64,000 nt of DNA, taken from positions 19,143,346-19,207,345 of the forward strand of contig CM020618.1 of NCBI GenBank assembly GCA_009829735.1. The letters are read 5' to 3'. Position 1 is the first letter of the stretch, and each line of letters opens with the position of its first letter. This DNA comes from Pyropia yezoensis (lineage: Eukaryota; Rhodophyta; Bangiophyceae; Bangiales; Bangiaceae). The notes beneath the pieces were generated by a model. That model was not told where the DNA came from, searched no databases, and saw nothing but the letters and a program-made list of their open reading frames with translations. Both the position numbers and the translations under genes were made by a program. Below are positions 31,410-41,607 of the stretch, in pieces.

Positions 31410-32085
31410 TGAGTCCACACGTCCAACGTGGCTGGCAACACGCGGCTAGGGCGGGGGGGAGGATGACTGCTCGACACGGCCTTCGGCCGGGTCAGGGGGG
31501 CGGGGATAGGTGGTGAACCACCCGCATGACTCCTTCACTGCCTCAGCGGCCAATCTCGGCTGTTGAGCCGGCCTCCGAGACGCCAGTTTTGGTACTTTCC
31601 AGGAAAGTTTCAACCTGAATGATGAACCTCGTCAGCCGCCTCCCCTCACACCGGACCCCACCGTCGCTGCACGCTCTCCCCCGCCTCGCTCCCTCTCTTT
31701 CACCACCCTCTTCCCCCTCGACGTCCCTCCCCACACCTCCTCGCGCAACTTCCCCCTCAATACCCGGCACACAACCTCTTCTCTGAGCACCCCCTCTAAC
31801 TGGCGGCGGCCCGACGACAGCCCCCTCGTTGACCACTTTGACCAGCGGCAGCTCGACGATGCAGCCCGCCGGCCGCGCGCCGGGCTCCCCCCCCCGACCA
31901 ACCGCCAATGGCAAGGAGCGGGCGTCGCCGCCCTGGCGGGACGCCGCCGCCGCGCCCAGCGCGTCCACCCCCGACCTCCCCATCCACGGCCTGCCGGCGG
32001 TGCCGCCCCTCCCCCCCCCCCGGCGCCGGCCGCTCCCGCCCCCGCGCACGACGCGTACGGGCCCGTCAGCCCGCACGCGCCCGAG
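31410..32085. other. Divergent region between ProRS and phosphatase-like gene
   Basis: Short divergent promoter space. From 31858 a frame MQPAGRAPGSPPRPTANGKE runs towards the phosphatase-like gene but changes frame at an 11-base C run (32011-32021), so it may be that gene's true N-terminus. Confidence 0.45.
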
Positions 32086-32829
32086 ATGCTCTTCCCCACC
32101 GAACAGTTTGGCATTGTCGAGGCGGGCGTGTACCGGTCGTCGACACCCTTCCCCTCCCACTTCCCCTTCTTCATCACCCTCCAGCTGCGGCGGGTTATCT
32201 TCCTGTCGCCCGAGGCGCCGACGCGCCTCGTCACCACCTTCTTCACCTCCCACGGGGTGGAGATTGTGCACCTGGGCATTGGGCTCCCGGGGTGGGCGAC
32301 GGCGGGGGGCTCGTGGAAGCCCATGTCGGAGGAGGTGGTAAAGGACGCGCTGGAGATGGTCCTCGACGCGTCCGTCCACCCCGTGTGCGTGTGCGACACG
32401 AGTGGGGTGCACCAGGTGGGGGTGCTGGTCGCGTGCCTCCGTCGCCTCCAGGGCTGGGCCCTCAATAGCACGTTGATGGAGTACCAGTCGTACGCGGGGG
32501 GCAAGGCGCGGTATGGCAATGAGCAGTTTATCGAGCTGTTTGACGAGAGCCTCGTCACACTCCCCCGTGTGCTCCCCGAGTGGTACTTGACGGGGGTGGC
32601 GAAGGTGGCGGCGGAGCGGGAGGAGCTGTCCCGCCTCATCGAGAGCGGCCGCGTGGACGCCAAGCAGGAGCGCGTGGACGGCGTCGTGGCGGGCCTCAAG
32701 CCGTTTGAGGTGTTTTGGTACAGCGAGGACGCGCCTCTGAGCTCGGAGAAGGGCCGCGCGCAGATGGGCCTCGGCGGGGAGGTGGCCGTCCTGGAGGAGC
32801 CCCTTCGGGAGACGGAAACGGAACTGTGA
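32086..32829 (+). CDS. SIW14/OCA-family tyrosine phosphatase-like protein lacking catalytic residues
   Basis: Resembles plant and fungal atypical dual-specificity phosphatases (Siw14, Oca1/2), which act on inositol pyrophosphates or phosphotyrosine. Family blocks: EQFGIVEAGVYRSSTP, LRRVIFLSPE, a P-loop region PVCVCDTSGVHQVG, then CLRRLQGWALNSTLMEY, AGGKARYGNEQFIELFD. In active members the P-loop is HCxxGxHRTG. Here the Cys position is Asp104 (or the Cys is shifted one place to 103) and the Arg is Gln110. The protein therefore looks like a pseudophosphatase, as some yeast OCA proteins are. The given start is the first ATG of the good frame, 247 residues; PAHDAYGPVSPHAPE just upstream is also open and natural, and an ATG at 31858 is the likely real start if the C run is mis-sized. 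Confidence 0.75.
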   Translation: MLFPTEQFGIVEAGVYRSSTPFPSHFPFFITLQLRRVIFLSPEAPTRLVTTFFTSHGVEIVHLGIGLPGWATAGGSWKPMSEEVVKDALEMVLDASVHPVCVCDTSGVHQVGVLVACLRRLQGWALNSTLMEYQSYAGGKARYGNEQFIELFDESLVTLPRVLPEWYLTGVAKVAAEREELSRLIESGRVDAKQERVDGVVAGLKPFEVFWYSEDAPLSSEKGRAQMGLGGEVAVLEEPLRETETEL

Positions 32830-33939
32830 GGCGGCTCGGCTAGGTGGGGGAAGGCGGGGTGGGGGGCACGATCGAGGGGCTGGCGGTGAGCCGTCCAGCG
32901 CGGGCGCGCTCCCACACACCCAGCTATGAGGGCGGCGCGCCCGCGCTTGTGGCAGGCACGGCGCCCGTCGCGAGGGAGGTGCGGGAAAGGGAGGCGGGGG
33001 CGTTGGGTGAGGTGAGCGGCCGGGTGGAGGGGTGGGCATGACGTGCGCTTTCCTCGACGGCAGCCACCTTTGTGTCGTGTCCAAGGGAGCGGTGCCGACG
33101 CCACTGGCGGTGGCGGCCGCCGCCTGCAACCGACGGCGGGGCAGAGGTACTCCACGAGTTCTCGGGGTGTGTGCGCTCCCGGGGTGTGTGTGCCCTGGCC
33201 GGGGCGGCGGTGGTGCCCGCCGCCGCCGCGACCGTGCGTGCTCCATGGCAGATGATGGGGGCCCGTGGGTGGCCGTCACCCCACGCCGGCCGCCTCCCGG
33301 CCGCCTCCCCTCCGCTGCGGCCGACACGTGCTCAGACGGGGTCGCCCCGTGGGCGGCACCCCTCTCGGCTGAGGGGGGTGGGAAGAAAGGTGCAGGATGG
33401 GAACCACGCGCGGCGGTTGGGGAGAGGGGCAGACGGCGCCCTCCGCATGCGCCGGTGTGATGACTGCCGCCGCGCCGCTCTTTGGCGGGCGGTGCACCGA
33501 CCACCCCTCCCCCTTCATGCGGCAGTCAGCTGGCAGCCCCGTCTCCCGCCGCCCACCTGCAACCGCCAGCTGGGGGGGGGGGGGCGGGGCGGGGCAGGCG
33601 GACAGGACAGGGGAAGAGGAGCCACATGACCCCACTGCGGCGCCGCGCGGCACTGCGGCGCCTCGCCGCCGCCATGGGGGGAAGGCGTGTGCCTGCCCGC
33701 CCTGCTCGCCAGCACCACGCGGTGGCGGCGGCGGGGCCCGCAGGGGGGCGCCCTGGTCGGGGGTGCGGCGCGTGGCCGCCTCGGCGGGGCGACGCCCGTC
33801 AACAGGCCATGCCCAGCCAGTGACCTCCCTGCTACGTCGTTAATGCTTTAGACGCACGCGCGGCGGGCTCCACGACGTCAGCCCCTCCCCCCCCCCCCCC
33901 CCCCCCCCCCCTCGGTTTTCCTCCGTTCAGGCACCACAC
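32830..33939. other. Intergenic, convergent 3' ends
   Basis: 1.1 kb of GC-rich sequence ending in a very long C run (about 33887-33911) close to the SUMT stop. No gene supported. Confidence 0.4.
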
Positions 33940-35283
33940 TCAGCCGTCCGGGGCGGCCGTCCCCCCCGCTACCTCCCCCGCCATTGGCACGGTGCGGGGC
34001 ACCCACCCCCGGCCGGCGGGGGCGTCTCCCACCCGCTGGGCGGGCGCCCCCCCCCAGCCGCCCGCCGCCGCGGTGGCGGTGACCGCCGGCGGCGGTGGCG
34101 GTGGCACCCCCCCCCCCGAGCAGGCCGCCTCGGCGGCGGCCCACCGCCGCCACCCCCCCGCGAGGCCAACCACGTGGCCGACCACCACCAGCACCGGGCT
34201 GCGGAGGCCGATCGCGCCCACGCCCTTGGCCAGCCCGCCGAGCACCCCCCACACCACCCGCTCGCCCGGCGTGCAGCCTCGCTCCACCGCCACCGCCGGC
34301 ACGTCGGCGCCCCAGCCGCCCGCCCGCAGGCGGCCCACCGCCTCGCCGAGGGTGGCCAGCCCCATGTACACGACGAGGGTGGTGCCGCCCCAGCCGCCCT
34401 CCCCCCCCTCCCCACCGCCCAGGTCCCCCCAGTCGGGGAGGACCGACCCGCCCACCCCCCCCGCCGCCGCGTGGCCCGACACAAACCGCACGCTCCCCGC
34501 CACCCCCCGGGCGGTGAGGGGGAAGCCCAGCGACGCGGCCACCCCCGACGCGGCCGTAATGCCGGGCACGGTCGTGGAGGGGGTGGGCGCCAGCGCCGCC
34601 GCCTCCTCTGCTACGCGCCCGTACACGCCCGGGTCACCGCCCTTTAGGCGCACCACCACCCCGCCGCCCGCGGCGGCCTCCACCAGCGCCGCGTTGATGT
34701 CCGCCTGGGGGGTGTGCGCGCCGGGGCTCTTGCCGACGGGCACCAGCACCGCGGACGCGGGGGCAAGGTGCAAGATGCCGGCCGGGAGCAGCCGGTCGTA
34801 GAGCACCACGCGGGCGGCGGCGAGGAGGCGGACGGCGCCCAGGGTGAGGAGGGATGGGTCCCCGGGGCCCGCGCCGACCATGTACACGCCGGGGGGGGGG
34901 GGCGGGGTCGGCAGCAGAGTCCCAAGGGCGGGTGCAAGGCGCGTCCACTCGGCCGCACCTGACACTGTGGGGGCTAGAGCGTCCGACGCGGAGTCAATGG
35001 CGGCGGTGCTGCCCCCGGCGGCGGCAGCATCAGCGTCCTCCCCGCTCGCCGCGGGGGGGTGGGGGAAGGCCACGGCGTCGTCGGTGGCCGCCGCCGCCGA
35101 AAGCCCAACCACCCCGCCCCGCCCCGCCCATGGGCGGCGGCAGCGGCGGTGGACCGCCGGCAGGGCTGGCGGGCGCGGCCGGCAGCCGCTGGTGCCTGCC
35201 GCCACGCCGCGGCGGGCGGGGGTGGTGGCGGCAGTGGCGGCCGCGAGAGGCGCGACGGGCGGCACGGCAAACGCGGAAGCCAT
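33940..35283 (-). CDS. Uroporphyrinogen-III C-methyltransferase (SUMT), plastid-type
   Basis: Adds two methyl groups from S-adenosylmethionine to uroporphyrinogen III, giving precorrin-2 on the way to sirohaem for nitrite and sulphite reductases. The 447-residue protein has a 130-residue Ala-rich leader (MASAFAVPPVAPLAAATAAT, likely plastid transit) and then the CobA/UPM1 signatures: GVYMVGAGPGDP (132-143), VLYDRLL, GKSPGAHTPQADIN, VVRLKGGDPGVYGR (about 210-223), TTVPGITAASGVAASLGFPL, VVYMGLATL, and ERGCTPGERVVWG. All binding motifs are intact. A Gly-rich loop (GGGEGGEGGWGG) is inserted before VVYMG. The ATG at 35283 gives the transit peptide; upstream frame is filler. No fused uroporphyrinogen synthase or ferrochelatase domain is present. 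Confidence 0.92.
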   Translation of the reverse strand: MASAFAVPPVAPLAAATAATTPARRGVAAGTSGCRPRPPALPAVHRRCRRPWAGRGGVVGLSAAAATDDAVAFPHPPAASGEDADAAAAGGSTAAIDSASDALAPTVSGAAEWTRLAPALGTLLPTPPPPPGVYMVGAGPGDPSLLTLGAVRLLAAARVVLYDRLLPAGILHLAPASAVLVPVGKSPGAHTPQADINAALVEAAAGGGVVVRLKGGDPGVYGRVAEEAAALAPTPSTTVPGITAASGVAASLGFPLTARGVAGSVRFVSGHAAAGGVGGSVLPDWGDLGGGEGGEGGWGGTTLVVYMGLATLGEAVGRLRAGGWGADVPAVAVERGCTPGERVVWGVLGGLAKGVGAIGLRSPVLVVVGHVVGLAGGWRRWAAAEAACSGGGVPPPPPPAVTATAAAGGWGGAPAQRVGDAPAGRGWVPRTVPMAGEVAGGTAAPDG

Positions 35284-36195
35284 CGAAAGGGGGGGGGCAG
35301 AAGGGGGGGGGGGGGCAGGAAGTGCCAGACCTCGGCGGGATGGGCCAGAGCGGTGACAGTGATGATGGGCTGGCGGCAGCGGCGTCGTCGGCGGCAGCGG
35401 TGCCGGCAGCTGCGGGGACGACAGGGGCAGCCCGGGCAAACGTCTACTCAGCTCCGGTGGAGAGACCCGCCGGGATGATGGGTAGCGGGGGGGTGAGACT
35501 GTGCAGCGGGGCCAGCAGGCAGCTGCACGTGCCTGGTCGCTGAACGTGCGTGGGGCCCCACCCGCAGGCGTGACAGCGACCGGTTCAGCGGGGGAGTGGG
35601 GGAGCAAGGTGAGCAACGCACGCCCCCAATGGACTCTCGCTTGTTGAGCCCCGCTGTGCCGAGCTTCGACGCTCGGGTTGCAGGAGCAGTCTCGAACCGC
35701 GGCTGCAGACGATGGAACGGGGGAATGGAAGTGGCGCCGACGGCGTCCCGATTGGATGGAAGACGAATTGGGGCCCAATCGAGGGACTGTAAAAACCAGA
35801 GAAGATTGATGGGAACTTGAAGTCGGAGGTAGTGCATGTCAAGTCCAACCGGGATAAAGTTGGAGCTGCACTTCTTAAGTTGTTTTTGCTGAGCTGCGCC
35901 CCACTCCCCGCTAGCCCCACGCCGGAGACACAACCCTCCGCTGGGCATCCAGTGTGGTGCTACATTCGGAGATTGGATCGCCCAACGCACACCGTCGCAG
36001 CTCCACACGCTCCCGCATCTCTCCTCCGTCCCGCCGCCCGCCCATCGCCCCGGCCCCGTCTGGCGTGCCAGTCCACGTCCCGTGGAAGCTTCATCGCCAG
36101 TGGCGGTACCCCCCTCCCCGTTGACCCCCCCCCGCCCTACCCAACTCCGCACGCGCGAGCGACCCCCCCCCCCCCCCCCGCTGCCCCTTGCGACC
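35284..36195. other. Divergent promoter region of SUMT and HCF136
   Basis: Shared 5' region of two plastid-protein genes. Less GC-rich at 35740-35900. No clear TATA box and no additional gene. Confidence 0.4.
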
Positions 36196-37590
36196 ATGGC
36201 TTTTGTGAACAGTGTTCCGCTGCGCCTCTCCGCGTCGTCCACATCGGCGTTTTGCGGGCGCCATAGCAGCAGCGGAGGCAGCGGCGGTGGCAGCGGCGGC
36301 GGCGGCGGGGCAGCGGCGGCTGCGACCCGCCTGGGCGGTCGCCACTCCCCTGTATCGGCACCAACGCGGCCGTCGACACGCCATGCGGCCGTCCGGGCGA
36401 GCGTCACCCCCGCCACCAATGAGGATGACCTGCCGCTGGTGGGCAGGGCCGAGGACGCGGTTATCCCCGCTGGCACCGTCCCCCGCCGTGAGATGCTCGC
36501 CGCCCTGACCGCGGCTGTGGCTGCCACGGCGGCCGCGGGTGTGGCGGGTGGGGTGCCTGCCGCAGACGCGGCGCCGGCAGTGCTGACCAAGCCATCGTGG
36601 GAGCAAGTGCCCCTGTCGGCCGAGACAACGCTCTTTGACATGTCCTTTTCGCCGACGGACCCAAACCACGGGTGGCTCGTCGGCTCGCGTGGGACGGTGC
36701 TGGAGACCAATGACGGTGGGGACTCTTGGAAGCCGCGGGCGTTTAAGAACCTCGACTCTGACGATGAGATCAACTACCGCTTTGAGGTGGTGACCTTTCG
36801 CGGGGATGAGGGCTGGGTCATTGGCAAGCCCTCCCTGTTGATCCACACCCGCGATGGGGGCGTGTCCTGGGAGCGGGTGCCGCTGTCGCCGAAGCTCCCC
36901 GGAGACCCCGTGCTGATCACTGCTCTGGATAAGGAGAAGGCGGAGATGACCACCACCGCCGGCGCGGTATACCTCACGGAGAATGGCGGCCGGAACTGGA
37001 AGGCGCTGGTTAAGGAGACCATCGACGCCACCCTCAACCGCACCATCTCGTCGGGTGTATCGGGGGCTTCCTACTACACAGGCACCATCATCTCGGTGCT
37101 GCGGGACGGCCAGGGCTCCTACCTCGCCGTCTCGTCGCGGGGCAACTTCTTCCTCACCTGGTCCCCCGGCCAGGACTTTTGGGTTCCCCACGGCCGAGAC
37201 TCGTCACGCCGCATCCAGGCCATGGGCTTTGTGCGGGACGACGTCAATGAGGGTCTCTGGATGTCCACCCGGGGTGGGGGCCTGCAGACGACCTCGGGTT
37301 CGCCCGACCTGACCGCCTCTGAGACGCTGACGTTCAACAAGGCGGATCTGAAGAGCGGGGGCTATGGGATCCTCGACATTGCCTACCGCCCGGGCACGAA
37401 TGAGGTGTGGGCGGCGCTCGGCGGAGGCGCGCTGTACGTGTCCAAGGACGGCGGCAAGTCGTTCAAGCCCGACAAGACGGTCGGCAAGATTGGCACGAAC
37501 CTGTACAAGATTAAATTCTTCTCCAAAGACGTGGCGTTTGCGCTCGGCGCGTCGGGTGTGCTGCTGCGCTACAACCCACAGTCGGCTTGA
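36196..37590 (+). CDS. HCF136: Photosystem II assembly factor HCF136/Ycf48
   Basis: A thylakoid-lumen beta-propeller that binds newly made D1 and helps assemble the photosystem II reaction centre. The 464-residue precursor has a plastid transit region (MAFVNSVPLRLSASSTSAFC), a twin-arginine lumen signal (RR at 97-98, hydrophobic ALTAAVAATAAAGVAGG, cleavage after AADA near 125) and the mature Ycf48 propeller: SWEQVPLSAETTLFDMSFS, GWLVGSRGTVLETNDGG, GEGWV-like DEGWVIGKPSLLIHTRDGG, repeated YLTENGG and YVSKDGGKSF blades, and the basic patch RDSSRRIQAMGF. Length and order match plant HCF136. The start has a good context (CCATGG). No intron is seen. In some red algae ycf48 is kept in the plastid; here it is nuclear. 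Confidence 0.95.
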   Translation: MAFVNSVPLRLSASSTSAFCGRHSSSGGSGGGSGGGGGAAAAATRLGGRHSPVSAPTRPSTRHAAVRASVTPATNEDDLPLVGRAEDAVIPAGTVPRREMLAALTAAVAATAAAGVAGGVPAADAAPAVLTKPSWEQVPLSAETTLFDMSFSPTDPNHGWLVGSRGTVLETNDGGDSWKPRAFKNLDSDDEINYRFEVVTFRGDEGWVIGKPSLLIHTRDGGVSWERVPLSPKLPGDPVLITALDKEKAEMTTTAGAVYLTENGGRNWKALVKETIDATLNRTISSGVSGASYYTGTIISVLRDGQGSYLAVSSRGNFFLTWSPGQDFWVPHGRDSSRRIQAMGFVRDDVNEGLWMSTRGGGLQTTSGSPDLTASETLTFNKADLKSGGYGILDIAYRPGTNEVWAALGGGALYVSKDGGKSFKPDKTVGKIGTNLYKIKFFSKDVAFALGASGVLLRYNPQSA

Positions 37591-38108
37591 GGTGGGCCTC
37601 TGCCGGTAGACTTCGGGGGAGGAAAGAGGGGCCTTTGTGCGGGAGGGGGAGCGTGCTGGTCGTGGCCTGAGCTGCGGCATCGACGGCGCCCGACGTCTAC
37701 TGGCGTTTCTGGGACGCCACTTGGGGCGGGATGCGGTGTCGGGGGCAGCCGCTTTCGCCAGGTGCTATGCTGCCACTGTGGCTGGAAGGTTGTCCGCGAG
37801 GATAGAGGGTGGTGGTGCCGCGAAGGTACACCCCTGCGCAATGTTTATTTTGTTCCTTGCCCCCTCTTTTGCTACCCATTCCTGCCTTTTTCCATCCGAT
37901 GTTTCTTCCCCGTTTGAGTGTGGGTGCGGGTGTGTCCGCAAACAAGGTCATGGTCCTTTTCTTGTCATCTGGGCATGATGCCCCTCGGGTCCGTTGCAAC
38001 AACACACATCTTCCCGTCGGAAAGCAGACGCCCGCGGACAACCACCTTCACCGTCCGCGCGCAGGGTCGCCGCAGTCCGCCCGTAACGTCCCCGCCCCCG
38101 CCTCACCC
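37591..38108. other. Intergenic, convergent 3' ends
   Basis: 3' flanks of HCF136 and the S4 gene. T-rich stretch at 37840-37880 (ATGTTTATTTTGTTCC) could carry polyadenylation signals. No gene. Confidence 0.4.
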
Positions 38109-39251
38109 TCACTTGTCCGCTGCCCGCCGCCGCCCCGCATAGAATCCCCCGTCCACCTTCCACGTGTACTTTTTGTCGAGCGCCGGCCGACGAGCACCCG
38201 CCCTCCCCCCCTCCCGTGGCGCGTCGTCGTCCCAACCTCCTCCCAGGTCGCGGCGAGCACGGGGCAGCCGCACGGGCGAGGGCGCTGCCGCGGCGTCTGC
38301 TGCCCGTGGGTCCCCGCCCGGGCGGCTGGAGCGTGGCGCGTCCCGGTCAGTGGTGCCAACCACCTCCCTCACCCGCCGGCCACGGACGACCAGCTGCGCG
38401 TCGGGGGCGACTTTGCGGGACGGGTCCGTCTCGACGACGCCGTCAACGAGCACCACCCCATTGACAATCAGCGCCGCACACGTGTCAGACGACGCGACAG
38501 AGCGCGTGATGAGGGTCTTGAGGAGTGTCCGCGCCTTGACCATTGGCGGTCGGTCGCCGCCGCCACCGCCAGCGGCGGCGCGGCCCCCGGACCGACCACT
38601 GGCCGCAGCTTCCCCCCCCGCTACCGCAGCCGCCGCTGGCGCGCCGCTCTTGCCGCCCTTCTTCCTCCCCCCCGCGGTGTTGGCGGCGGCCGCCTTGGCG
38701 CCGCCCGGCAGACCGTCCGCGCCGCCCTCGGCCGCGTCCTTCCACCCCGACCGCTCCTTCCCGCGGCGCGCCCCCCCCGCTCCCCCACCGTTTTTCGCAG
38801 TTGGCGCGCCCCAGCTGCGGCCGGGGCTGTAGGTGGGCGTCACGCTCCCGTCAGTGGGGTCCACCGTGTCCCACTCGGGCACCGACCACCGGACGCCCGC
38901 ACGGTAGTCGTCAAGGGAGCGCAGCGCGCCGTCACGCTCGGCGCGGGAGGAGGGCGCACCGCCGCCGCCGCCAGCAAAGGTGCCCGCGTCCTCGGCGCTG
39001 TCGTCACCGTCGCCGCTGGCGCCGGCACTGGCGCCGCCGCCGTTCGCCGCGGGGGTGTCCAGGCCCGCAGTGGGGGTGGAGAGGAGGGGGTGGGAGGGAG
39101 AAAAGAAGCGCGCCCGCGACGCGGGGGCACCCTGTCGCCGGGGGGTGGGGAGTGCGGGGCGGGGGGCGCCCAGGCGGACGGTGGGGGGGGGGGCAGCGCG
39201 GGCCGCCGCGGGTGCTCGCGGCAGGCCCGCAGCGAAGGCAACAGACGCCAT
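38109..39251 (-). CDS. Plastid-targeted S4 RNA-binding domain protein
   Basis: 380 residues. The start MASVAFAAGLPRAPAAARAA and a basic, Pro/Ala-rich leader suggest plastid import. A short acidic/aromatic piece (SLDDYRAGVRWSVPEWDTV) near residue 110 and a Gly/Lys-rich linker precede an S4 domain at about 235-295: MVKARTLLKTLI ... CAALIVNGVVLVDGVVETDP then SRKVAPDAQLVVRG. S4 domains bind structured RNA in ribosomal protein S4, pseudouridine synthases and YlmH-type proteins. No synthase catalytic domain follows; instead a basic tail ends KKYTWKVDGGFYAGRR, which is a likely conserved peptide of its own. A role in plastid translation or transcription is an inference from the domain alone. Confidence 0.8.
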   Translation of the reverse strand: MASVAFAAGLPRAPAAARAAPPPTVRLGAPRPALPTPRRQGAPASRARFFSPSHPLLSTPTAGLDTPAANGGGASAGASGDGDDSAEDAGTFAGGGGGAPSSRAERDGALRSLDDYRAGVRWSVPEWDTVDPTDGSVTPTYSPGRSWGAPTAKNGGGAGGARRGKERSGWKDAAEGGADGLPGGAKAAAANTAGGRKKGGKSGAPAAAAVAGGEAAASGRSGGRAAAGGGGGDRPPMVKARTLLKTLITRSVASSDTCAALIVNGVVLVDGVVETDPSRKVAPDAQLVVRGRRVREVVGTTDRDAPRSSRPGGDPRAADAAAAPSPVRLPRARRDLGGGWDDDAPREGGRAGARRPALDKKYTWKVDGGFYAGRRRAADK

Positions 39252-39816
39252 GTGAAGGGGGGCAAGAGGGGTGGCCAGACGGCGTAGAAGCAGTCGGGGA
39301 TGGAGAAGGGAGGAGCAGATTGACGGGGGCTAAGCAGGATGGGTGAGCCGCGGGGGGGGGGAGGGAGGTGGCGAAGGCAGAGTGGCGAGGACGAGATGGC
39401 GACCAAGACAGGCAGCGGAGCCGCCGGTGTGGTAGCGGAGATTGCTTCGACAGCGGAAAAAGTCCGTTGCCTGAACAGGGGACGGCGGCGTCGACGGTGG
39501 AGTTTGGGCTCCACGAATGTGCCAGACCCGGCGCGTGCCTATAAAACGTACCGAATACCTAAACATAAAGAGCGTTGCAAGGCTCGGTCACGGTCAAATT
39601 CCGCATGTGCGAGCAGAGGGCTTTGCAACTAGAGGTGTCAGCGAGGGAGCCAGACACCGCTCCCGCCCACTGCTCGCAGCACCGTCACACCACGGTGCGC
39701 GTCCTACAGCGGTGGGCTGGGCGCGCTTCCCTCCACCGTTACCTCTCTGCCCCCCTCCTCCACGACCACCCTCCCCCATGGCGGCGTGAGGGAACGACGT
39801 CAACCAGTAGTTTATC
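39252..39816. other. Divergent promoter region of S4 and START-like genes
   Basis: Includes a TATAAAA at 39540-39546 on the + strand, 271 bases before the START-like start codon. No gene inside. Confidence 0.45.
39540..39546 (+). promoter_or_regulatory. TATA box candidate for the START-like gene
   Basis: TATAAAA in a short AT-rich patch, ahead of the + strand gene. Spacing implies a 5' leader of roughly 240 bases if used. Confidence 0.4.
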
Positions 39817-41607
39817 ATGTCCCCAGCGGCGGCTTTCCCTTCGGCTCGGGCGACCATCGGCGCCGCGCCTGGCTCGGCGACCACGCCGGCCATGGCGGCG
39901 GAGGTGGCCGCCATCGCTCGCGGTGGCGGCGCCGAGCCCGCCGCTGCCGCCATTGCTACCGTCCTCCGACTCGCTGAGGCGGGCCGGGTGCTCGATGCGG
40001 CGACGGCGGCCACCGCCGCCGGCTTCTTGTCGCCCGACGGGCGCACTGCGCACGTGGAGCGCGTCACGGACGCGGCGGCGGCGGCGAGGCTAGACGCTGC
40101 GTCGGCGGCGGTGACGGTGGTGGAAATTGTGGCCGGACAGGCGGCCGAGGTGCGGGCCCTGCAGGCCGCCCTGGCCGGTGGCGGCCCGTGTGAGGAGGGG
40201 GACGCTGCCGACGGCGGGTGGGCGCTCGTGCATGGGCCCCCAGAGGAGAGCGCCTGGGCAGCATCGGCGGCCGGTGGTGGCCGTGGCCTGCCGCCGCCGC
40301 CACCCGCCGCCACCGCCCCCCGCGTTTGGTACCGGCGGCTGGCGGGTGGCGGCCACAGCCTCCGCCTCGATGGGGTGGTCGCGGTTGGCCTGTGCCCGCT
40401 GGCCGCCCTCCTCTACGAGGTGGACCTCTACGAGCAGCTCTTTTGGTTTGTCCGCGCCGCCGCCGCGCTGGTCCCGGCTGCCGCCTTGGCCGCCACCGAT
40501 GGCGCGGCGGCAACGACGACGGCGGAGGCGGCGGTGGCGGCGGCAGCGACCGCTGCCGCCTTGACTACCCCTGCCATCGATGCCCCCCTGCTGGGCGGCG
40601 GCGTGCGGGCGCTGCTGAGCCGCTCCATCGGCCTCCACCTGCCCGTGCCGTGGCCTATGTCGGACCGGGTGGCGGGGCTCGTCGGCTATGGCGTGGACGA
40701 TTTTGACGGGGGGGAAGGGCGCCCGCCTGCCCTGTACATCCACTGCCGTTCGGTCGAGGCGGCCGCCGACGGGCTGGCCATTCCCCCGTTTGGCCGGCTG
40801 GCCGTGCCTGCCGTGCTGCGGCCGCCGCCAACTGCCGGGGGGAGGGGGGCGCCCGCCGACGCGGCAGCGGTGGCAGCAGCGACGGCGGCAGCGGCTCCGG
40901 CGGGCGGCTACCCCCGCTCCCGGCCCTGGCAGGCGGCCATCGCTGGGGGCCGGGCGCCGCCGTCGTCCACCCACCGCGTCTGGCCGCGGCGCCCGCATTC
41001 GCGGCGGCGGTCAGGCAGCGGCGGGTCGCCGCGGCGCCCTACCGCCGCCGCTGCCGCGGCCGGCAACGCCCGTGGCGCCACTCCATCTGTGGCCGACGGC
41101 GCCGCCGGTCCGCCCACCGCCTCGTCGGCAGCAGCGGCGGTGGGAGCACCTCCTGCCCCCCACCCTTCTGGCTCAGCCCCCTCTCTCCTCTCCCGTGCGT
41201 CAGCGCGGCTGTGGGCGGCGGCGCCTGCCGCCCTCACCCCCGCCGCCGCCACCACTGCCGATGCCGCCGTTGAGCTGTGGGTGGCGCCGTCGGGCATGGC
41301 CCTCCACCCCCTCTCCCCGACCACCACGCGGGTGGTGGCGGTGGTCAGCGCGGACCCTGGCCTGCCCACCCCACCCGCGGAATCGCTGGTGCGCTGGGTG
41401 GCGGGCGCAGTCGCGGCCGCGGCGCTCCGGGCGTTGGAGGAGCGGGGCGCCGACCTGCCGCGGCAGGCGCCCGCGCACGCTGCACGTGTGGCAGCAGGGG
41501 GGGTGTACGCGGTGCTCGAGGCTCGGCTGGCCGAGGTGTGGGCGCGACAAAGGGAGCTCCCCGTCGGTGAAAAGCATAGTGGCGGTGAGGACACTCGCCA
41601 TCGTTAA
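39817..41607 (+). CDS. START-like lipid-transfer domain protein
   Basis: 596 residues with the block order of a StAR-related lipid-transfer domain: WYRRLAGGGHSLRLDGVVAV, LCPLAALLYEVDLYEQLFWF, LLSRSIGLHLPVPWPMSDRV, AGLVGYGVDDFDGGEG, YIHCRSVEAA, then after a long Ala/Pro/Ser insert VELWVAPSGMALHPLSP, VVAVVSADPGLPTPPAESLV and RWVAGAVAAAALRALEE. The PWP..DR motif and the final amphipathic helix are typical of START proteins that shuttle sterols or phospholipids between membranes. The N-terminal 90 residues are Ala-rich helices without a clear sorting signal. Two low-complexity inserts (about 350-375 and 400-480) break the domain and are typical of this genome. Ligand unknown. The ATG at 39817 is the first in a long open frame; the stop is TAA. 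Confidence 0.68.
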   Translation: MSPAAAFPSARATIGAAPGSATTPAMAAEVAAIARGGGAEPAAAAIATVLRLAEAGRVLDAATAATAAGFLSPDGRTAHVERVTDAAAAARLDAASAAVTVVEIVAGQAAEVRALQAALAGGGPCEEGDAADGGWALVHGPPEESAWAASAAGGGRGLPPPPPAATAPRVWYRRLAGGGHSLRLDGVVAVGLCPLAALLYEVDLYEQLFWFVRAAAALVPAAALAATDGAAATTTAEAAVAAAATAAALTTPAIDAPLLGGGVRALLSRSIGLHLPVPWPMSDRVAGLVGYGVDDFDGGEGRPPALYIHCRSVEAAADGLAIPPFGRLAVPAVLRPPPTAGGRGAPADAAAVAAATAAAAPAGGYPRSRPWQAAIAGGRAPPSSTHRVWPRRPHSRRRSGSGGSPRRPTAAAAAAGNARGATPSVADGAAGPPTASSAAAAVGAPPAPHPSGSAPSLLSRASARLWAAAPAALTPAAATTADAAVELWVAPSGMALHPLSPTTTRVVAVVSADPGLPTPPAESLVRWVAGAVAAAALRALEERGADLPRQAPAHAARVAAGGVYAVLEARLAEVWARQRELPVGEKHSGGEDTRHR

